Below, in pieces: positions 5,676 through 10,189 of a stretch of 10,189 nt of DNA. The notes beneath the pieces were generated by a model. It saw only the letters and a list, made by a program, of their open reading frames with translations. It ran no database searches and was not told where the DNA came from. The DNA lies in contig JAEYTA010000173.1 in NCBI GenBank assembly GCA_023434265.1, positions 1 to 10,189 on the forward strand, in the 5' to 3' direction. Each line of letters begins with the position of its first letter. The stretch's first letter is position 1. The DNA comes from Pseudomonadota bacterium. Lineage in GTDB: Bacteria > Pseudomonadota > Alphaproteobacteria > Caulobacterales > Caulobacteraceae. A program made the translations under genes and the position numbers.

Positions 5676-6620
5676 ATGCTCAGAGTAGCCATCCAGATGG
5701 ACCCCATCGAGGCGGTCAACATCGAGTCCGACACCACCTTCCTGCAGGCGATGGAGGCCCAGAACCGGGGCTATCCGGTGTGGGTCTACGATTTCCGCAC
5801 CCTGGCTCTGGAGGACGGCCGGCTGTTCTGCCGCGCCCGGCCGGTGATCCTGCGCCAGGTGGCGGGCGACCATTTCGACGCCGGCGACTGGGTGAAACTG
5901 GACCTCGGCGAGGACGTCGACGTCATCCTGATGCGTCAGGACCCGCCCTTCGACATGGCTTATGTCACCGCCACCTACCTGCTGGAGACGGTGCACCCGG
6001 GGACGCTGGTGGTGAACGACCCGGCCGAGGTGCGTTCGGCTCCGGAGAAGCTGCTGGCGACGCGCTTCCCCGGGCTGCAGCCGCCGACCCTGATCAGTTC
6101 CGACCCGGTGGCGCTGGACGCGTTCCACGCCCGCCACGGCGACGTGGTGCTGAAACCCCTGCACGGGGCTGCCGGCTCGGGCGTGGTGCGGCTGAAGGCC
6201 GACGACCCCAACCTCGGCGCGCTGATCGAGATACACGCGACCGGCAGCCGCGACCCGCTGGTGATCCAGAAGTTCGTGCCGGCGGTGGAGAAGGGCGACA
6301 AGCGCATCATCCTCATCGACGGCGAGCCCGTGGGCGCGATCAACCGCATCCCCGCCGCCGGGGCGGTGCGCTCCAACCTGCGGGTGGGCGGCGTGGCCGC
6401 GCCGGTCGAGCTGACCGACCGCGACCGCGAGATCTGCGCCGCCATAGGGCCGACCCTGAAGGAACGCGGCCTGATCTTCGTCGGCATCGACGTCATCGGC
6501 GACTACCTGACCGAGATCAACGTCACCTCGCCCACCGGGGCCCAGCAGTTGAAGCGCTTCACCGGCGTCGACGCCGCCGCCCTGATGTGGGACGTGATCG
6601 AAAAGAAGCGCGCCGCCTGA
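5676..6620 (+). CDS. gshB: glutathione synthetase
   Basis: A 314-residue ATP-grasp ligase that joins glycine to gamma-glutamylcysteine to make glutathione, the second and last step of the pathway. Features: N-terminal domain with MDPIEAVNIESDTTF (residues 8-22), MRQDPPFDMAYVTATYLLE (about 86-104), VVNDP (about 112-116), the glycine-rich ATP loop KPLHGAAGSG (160-169), and the metal-binding set D272, E280 and N282 in GIDVIGDYLTEINVTSPTG (270-288). These last positions are one residue off the equivalents I recall in E. coli GshB, and the length is normal for the family. A strong GGAAGGA ribosome binding site lies 5 nt before the ATG. It starts 58 bp after the SirB1-like gene on the same strand; no partner gshA is visible in the window. 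Confidence 0.97.
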   Translation: MLRVAIQMDPIEAVNIESDTTFLQAMEAQNRGYPVWVYDFRTLALEDGRLFCRARPVILRQVAGDHFDAGDWVKLDLGEDVDVILMRQDPPFDMAYVTATYLLETVHPGTLVVNDPAEVRSAPEKLLATRFPGLQPPTLISSDPVALDAFHARHGDVVLKPLHGAAGSGVVRLKADDPNLGALIEIHATGSRDPLVIQKFVPAVEKGDKRIILIDGEPVGAINRIPAAGAVRSNLRVGGVAAPVELTDRDREICAAIGPTLKERGLIFVGIDVIGDYLTEINVTSPTGAQQLKRFTGVDAAALMWDVIEKKRAA

Positions 6621-6661
6621 CGGCCGCGACCCAACACCTGCGCCCATCGGAGCCCGCCTGC

Positions 6662-7342
6662 ATGTATCGCGTCCTCGTACCCGCTTTCGCCATCGCCGCC
6701 CTCGCCGCAGGGAGCGCGACCGCCCAGCAGGCGGAGCCGCGGCGGCCCTCGCTCGAGACGCTGGAGAGGATCATCGAGACGCGCGAGCCCGAAATCCGCG
6801 TCGCGGTTCCGGAACAGGAGCGGATCACCGCCCGACGGATCGATATCGTGGACGAGGACGGCACGATCCGCATGACGCTGGCCGCGGACACGCCGGCGCC
6901 GATCATCGACGGCATCCAGTACCGCCGCGCCTTCGATGTCGCCGGGGTCATCCTCTATGACGAGAACGGCAGCGAGCGCGGCGGGTTCGGGGTGGCGGAT
7001 GTCGAGGGCGGTATGCCCGTGCTGGCGCTGGACCACCCGGCCATGGACGCGATCGGCTGGCGGGTGGCTCCGGACGGCGCCGTCAGCTTCACCATCAATG
7101 CCGCGCCTCCGCTGATCCGGGAGCCGGCGCTCGGCGACCGGCTGACGCCCGGGGTCGCCACCTCCACGCGCATCCGACTGTCGGTCGCCGCGGACGGCAC
7201 ACCCGCGGTCGCCCTCGCCGACGCCGACGATCGGCCGCGCGTGCGCATGACCGTCACCGAGGAAGGCTACGGGGCCATCGAGTTCCTCAATGCGGCGGGC
7301 GAGGTGATCCACGTGCTCGCGCCCGAGGCCGACCTCCGCTGA
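6662..7342 (+). CDS. secreted protein of unknown function
   Basis: A 226-residue protein with a clear Sec signal peptide: basic residue R3, a hydrophobic core to about A16, and an SATA-QQ cleavage site after A21, so it is probably periplasmic. There is no lipobox cysteine and no later membrane segment. The mature part is rich in short beta-like units: RRIDIVDEDGTIRMTL (58-73), AGVILYDENGSERGGFGV (94-111) and, near the C-terminus, RPRVRMTVTEEGYGAIEFL. I recall proteins in many bacteria with the pattern RIDIVE-x-DGT-x-RMVIS ... AGMLFFNDEGTENGGL; this looks like a secreted relative, with no known function. It follows gshB by 41 bp, with only a distant GGAG before the start. The frame stays open far upstream through gshB, which is a shadow; the start was set by the signal peptide. 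Confidence 0.8.
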   Translation: MYRVLVPAFAIAALAAGSATAQQAEPRRPSLETLERIIETREPEIRVAVPEQERITARRIDIVDEDGTIRMTLAADTPAPIIDGIQYRRAFDVAGVILYDENGSERGGFGVADVEGGMPVLALDHPAMDAIGWRVAPDGAVSFTINAAPPLIREPALGDRLTPGVATSTRIRLSVAADGTPAVALADADDRPRVRMTVTEEGYGAIEFLNAAGEVIHVLAPEADLR

Positions 7343-7407
7343 CATAACGCGGATTGCCATCCGGGCGAGTTCGTGTTTTGTTCCCTTCCGGATGACGGGA
7401 GGGAGCC

Positions 7408-8985
7408 ATGCACGCCAGCGTGGTGACGGTCGCGTTCGAGGGCGTCGACGCCCGGCGGGTGGACGTGCAGGTCCAGCAGCTGTCGGCCGATCAGCCGTCC
7501 TTCACCATCGTCGGCCTCGCCGACAAGGCGGTGGCCGAGAGCCGCGAGCGGGTGCGCGGCGCCTTCGCCGGCATCGGCCTCGCCCTGCCGTCGATGCGCA
7601 TCATCGCCAACCTCGCCCCGGCCGACCTGCCCAAGGAGGGCAGCCATTTCGACCTGCCGGTGGCCCTCGCCCTGCTCGCCTCGATGGGGGTGATCCCGCC
7701 GGACGCCCTGTCCGGCTGGGCCGCGGTGGGAGAACTGGGCCTCGACGGCCAGATCGCGCCGGTCGGCGGGACCCTGCCGGCGGCGGTCGCCGCCGACGGC
7801 ATGGGGCTGGGGCTGATCTGTCCGGAGGCCAACGGACCGGAGGCGGCCTGGGCGGGCGACGCCCCCGTACTGGCCCCACGCTCACTCATCGGCCTGGTCA
7901 ATCACTTCAAGGGAACCACCGTGCTGCGCCGGCCCGAACCGGGCGCGCTGCGCTCGGGCGACCGCGTGCCCGACCTGCGCGAGGTGAAGGGGCAGGAGAG
8001 CGCCAAGCGAGCGCTGGAGATCGCCGCCGCCGGCGGCCACAACCTGCTGTTCATCGGCCCGCCCGGCTCGGGCAAGTCGATGATGGCGGCGCGCCTGCCG
8101 GGCCTGCTGCCGCCGCTGACCTCGAGGGAGCTGCTGGAGACCTCCATGGTCTGGTCGGTGGCGGGTCTGATCGAGCGCGGGGCCCTGACCCGCGACCGGC
8201 CGTTCCGCAGCCCGCACCACTCCGCCTCCATGGCCGCCCTCACCGGCGGGGGTCTGCGCGCCCGTCCCGGCGAGGCCTCGCTGGCGCACAACGGCGTGCT
8301 GTTCCTCGACGAACTGCCCGAGTACAGCGCCCAGGCCCTCGACTCGCTTCGCCAGCCGCTGGAGACAGGCGAAATCGTCGTCGCCCGCGCCAACGCCCAC
8401 GTCCGCTATCCGGCCCGCTTCCAGCTGGTGGCGGCGATGAACCCCTGTCGCTGCGGCGTCGGCGGGCCCGGCAAGGGGGCGTGCGGCAAGGCTCCCCGCT
8501 GCCAGCGCGACTACCGCAACCGCATCTCGGGACCGATGTTCGACCGCATCGACCTGACCGTGGAGACGCCGCCGGTGACCGCCTCCGACATGGCGCTGCC
8601 GCCGCCGGCCGAGGGCACCGCCGAGGCCGCCGCGCGGGTCGCCGCCGCGCGGGCCATGCAGGCCGGGCGCCTGCGGGGCGCCGGGGTCGATCCGGAGGCC
8701 GCCTGGGACCAGACCGTCAACGCCCGCGCCTCGGGCGAGGCGCTGGAGCGCTTCGCCACCCCCGACGAATCGGGTCGGGCGCTGTTGATGAGGGCCGGCG
8801 AGGCGGGCGGCCTGACCGCGCGCGGCTGGACCCGCACGCTCAGGCTGGCGCGCACCATCGCCGATCTCGACGGCTCCGACGGGGTGCTGCGCCGCCACGT
8901 GGCCGAGGCGCTGATCTACCGCCCGCCGCTGGCGGCGGAAGCCGAACGGTCCCACGCCGGCGCGTCGGCCCTTCCGGCGTGGTGA
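7408..8985 (+). CDS. comM: ComM/YifB family Mg-chelatase-like AAA+ ATPase
   Basis: A 525-residue cytoplasmic AAA+ protein. Residues about 1-170 form the Lon-protease-like N-terminal domain (PSMRIIANLAPADLPKEGSH, then FDLPVAL). The ATPase domain has Walker A GPPGSGKS (217-224), Walker B VLFLDEL (297-303), the four-cysteine cluster C347, C349, C359 and C365 seen in this family and probably metal-binding, and SGPMFDRIDL (374-383) with the sensor/arginine region. The C-terminal Mg-chelatase domain contains RGWTRTLRLARTIADLDG. In Haemophilus and Vibrio ComM is a hexameric helicase that drives branch migration during natural transformation; it is also conserved in bacteria not known to be transformable, so its role here is uncertain. 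No endonuclease residues are evident. A strong GGGAGGGAG ribosome binding site sits just before the ATG. Confidence 0.95.
   Translation: MHASVVTVAFEGVDARRVDVQVQQLSADQPSFTIVGLADKAVAESRERVRGAFAGIGLALPSMRIIANLAPADLPKEGSHFDLPVALALLASMGVIPPDALSGWAAVGELGLDGQIAPVGGTLPAAVAADGMGLGLICPEANGPEAAWAGDAPVLAPRSLIGLVNHFKGTTVLRRPEPGALRSGDRVPDLREVKGQESAKRALEIAAAGGHNLLFIGPPGSGKSMMAARLPGLLPPLTSRELLETSMVWSVAGLIERGALTRDRPFRSPHHSASMAALTGGGLRARPGEASLAHNGVLFLDELPEYSAQALDSLRQPLETGEIVVARANAHVRYPARFQLVAAMNPCRCGVGGPGKGACGKAPRCQRDYRNRISGPMFDRIDLTVETPPVTASDMALPPPAEGTAEAAARVAAARAMQAGRLRGAGVDPEAAWDQTVNARASGEALERFATPDESGRALLMRAGEAGGLTARGWTRTLRLARTIADLDGSDGVLRRHVAEALIYRPPLAAEAERSHAGASALPAW
8952..8982 (+). terminator. 9-bp stem-loop at the end of comM
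   Basis: CCACGCCGG (8952-8960) and CCGGCGTGG (8974-8982) are perfect reverse complements around a 13-nt loop, and the second arm ends directly before the comM TGA. No T-run follows, so it is not a classical intrinsic terminator; it could protect the 3' end of the message or assist a pause between comM and the kinase gene. It lies within coding sequence, and chance cannot be excluded at this GC content. Confidence 0.3.
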
Positions 8986-9064
8986 CCAGTCCACATCTGG
9001 TTAACCGGACCGATTGAACCGGCCTTAAGGGGTTGGCCTCCACCTTGCCGGCACGGAGGTGGGC

Positions 9065-10189
9065 ATGGCGCGACGGCGGAACGGCGACGAAACCACGGGA
9101 CGGGCGGCGGAGCCCTCGGCCGAACAGCAGTTCCTACGCCTGATGAGTCACGAGATGCGCACCCCGCTGAATGGGGTGATCGGCATGCTGGGCCTGCTGC
9201 AGCGGACCCGGCTCGACGGCGCCCAGCGCGCCTATCTGGACAGCGCCCGCAGTTCCGCCGAACACCTGCTGGGCCTCGTCAACGACCTGCTCGACTACGC
9301 CCGGCTGGAGGCCGGCAGGCTGGAGTTCGACGCCGCCCCGGTCTGCCTGGAATCGCTGGTGCGCGGCGTCGCCGAACTGCTCAGCCCCAAGGCGCACGAC
9401 AAGAATCTCGAGATCGCCTGGTCGGTGGCGGCCGCCGCGCCGGACGTGCTGGCCGACGAGGGCCGGCTGCGCCAGGTGTTGTTCAATCTGGCCGGCAATG
9501 CGGTGAAGTTCACCGAGTCGGGCGGGGTGCGGATCACCGTCGAGCGCGTGGGCGGTTCGGCGCGCTCGCCGAAGCTGGCCTTCATCGTCGACGACACGGG
9601 GCCGGGCGTGCCGGCGGAGGCGCGCGAACGCATCTTCGAGGAGTTCGGCCACGTCGACGCCACCGACGCCAGCCGCTTCGGCGGGGCCGGTCTCGGCCTG
9701 GCCGTGGTGCGCAAGCTGGCCACCGCCATGGGCGGCAGGGTCTCGGTCGGCGACCGCCCGGACGGCCCCGGCGCCCGGTTCCGCTTCGAGGCGGTGTTCC
9801 CGGCGGCGCCGGGCGGGACGCGGGATGCGCCCCTGGTCGGTCAGGCGGTCGAGGTGATCTCGCCGGACCCTATCGTTCACGCCGCCGCCGCGTCCCAGAT
9901 CGAGGCCTCGGGCGGCGCGGTCCAGCCCGGCGCCCCGGTGGTGCTGATTGACCACGCCGCCCGGGCGCCTGGGCACGGTCTGGCGTCCGCGCCGACCGGC
10001 CGGCGGGCCATCGTCCTGCTCAAGCCGTCGGAACGGGATCTGATCGCCCGCTACCGTTCGGCCGGCTTCCAGGGCTACCTGATCAAGCCGCTGCGCCGCG
10101 CCTCGCTGGCCGAGCGCGTGCTGGCCGCCTCGGGCGCGCTGGCCGCCCGCTCCCCGGGGCCGCCCCCGCCGCCGCCGCCGGACGACGAC
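9065..10189 (+). CDS. shkA: soluble hybrid histidine kinase with pseudo-receiver, ShkA-like (3' end outside window)
   Basis: The first 375 residues; the frame is still open at the right edge. There is no membrane segment or PAS domain: the DHp helix starts almost at once with LMSHEMRTPLNGVIGML (26-42), phospho-acceptor H29. The ATPase domain has the N box (N141, N145), G1 DTGPG (177-181), F box (F191-F194) and G2 GGAGLGL (206-212). Residues about 258-352 are a shortened receiver-like domain: the strand-1 acidic pair is replaced (VISPDP), strand 3 keeps VLID (D296), and strand 5 keeps YLIKP (338-342). It therefore should not be phosphorylated normally. Caulobacter ShkA has this layout, and its Rec1 binds c-di-GMP and releases Rec2. 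R324, Y338 and R344, which I recall as ligand contacts there, occur at the same numbers here. A GGAGGT site lies 4 nt before the ATG. It follows comM by 79 bp. Kinase call certain; ShkA orthology probable. Confidence 0.85.
   Translation, partial: MARRRNGDETTGRAAEPSAEQQFLRLMSHEMRTPLNGVIGMLGLLQRTRLDGAQRAYLDSARSSAEHLLGLVNDLLDYARLEAGRLEFDAAPVCLESLVRGVAELLSPKAHDKNLEIAWSVAAAAPDVLADEGRLRQVLFNLAGNAVKFTESGGVRITVERVGGSARSPKLAFIVDDTGPGVPAEARERIFEEFGHVDATDASRFGGAGLGLAVVRKLATAMGGRVSVGDRPDGPGARFRFEAVFPAAPGGTRDAPLVGQAVEVISPDPIVHAAAASQIEASGGAVQPGAPVVLIDHAARAPGHGLASAPTGRRAIVLLKPSERDLIARYRSAGFQGYLIKPLRRASLAERVLAASGALAARSPGPPPPPPPDDD

Noticed and set aside
7358..7394. CATCCGG/CCGGATG inverted repeat upstream of comM as a terminator or operator.
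   Set aside because: Arms are only 7 bp with a 23-nt spacer and no T-run; expected by chance at this GC content.
8999..9015. GGTTAACC palindrome upstream of the kinase as a CtrA box.
   Set aside because: A full CtrA site needs TTAA-N7-TTAA; after seven bases the sequence reads GATT, so only a half-site-like match exists.
7392..9017. 541-codon plus-strand frame longer than comM itself.
   Set aside because: It is the comM shadow frame with no domain motifs; the 7408 frame carries Walker A/B and all family signatures.

Overview
The window is about 70% G+C chromosomal DNA that looks like an alphaproteobacterium of the order Caulobacterales. Brevundimonas or a close relative of Caulobacter is my best guess, an inference from gene content, codon use and the kinase at the right end. 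Most of it is conserved housekeeping sequence. I see no tRNA, rRNA, insertion sequence, CRISPR array or phage gene.

Left part (1-1374, minus strand): reading leftwards from the intergenic region, there is an unrecognised 38-residue membrane-type small protein, a DUF2975 four-helix membrane protein, a small XRE/YozG-type HTH regulator, and the start of an Smr-domain protein that runs off the left edge. The HTH and smr genes overlap by 4 bp (ATGA). The DUF2975/HTH pair is a recurrent regulatory module.

Divergent region (1375-1586): this is the most A+T-rich stretch in the window. It holds a perfect 8-1-8 palindrome (1527-1543) and probably promoters facing both ways.

Right part (1587-10189, all plus strand): rdgB (inosine/xanthosine triphosphate clean-up), hemW (radical-SAM haem chaperone), rsmI (16S rRNA C1402 2'-O-methyltransferase), yraN (UPF0102 nuclease-like), a SirB1-type transglutaminase-like/TPR protein, gshB (glutathione synthetase), a secreted protein of unknown function, comM/yifB (Mg-chelatase-like AAA+ ATPase) and the first 375 codons of a soluble hybrid histidine kinase. 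rsmI-yraN-sirB1 are joined by 4-bp start/stop overlaps and are probably translationally coupled. The rdgB-hemW junction carries heptanucleotide repeats in inverted arrangement.

The most interesting item is the kinase. It has no sensor domain, an intact DHp and ATPase domain, and then a degenerate receiver lacking the acidic pair. This is the architecture of Caulobacter ShkA, whose pseudo-receiver binds c-di-GMP, and the residues I recall as ligand contacts fall at the same positions here. The second receiver would lie beyond the right edge. I found no clearly new multi-gene system. The best candidates for undescribed biology are the 38-residue protein, the heptamer inverted repeat and the secreted protein.
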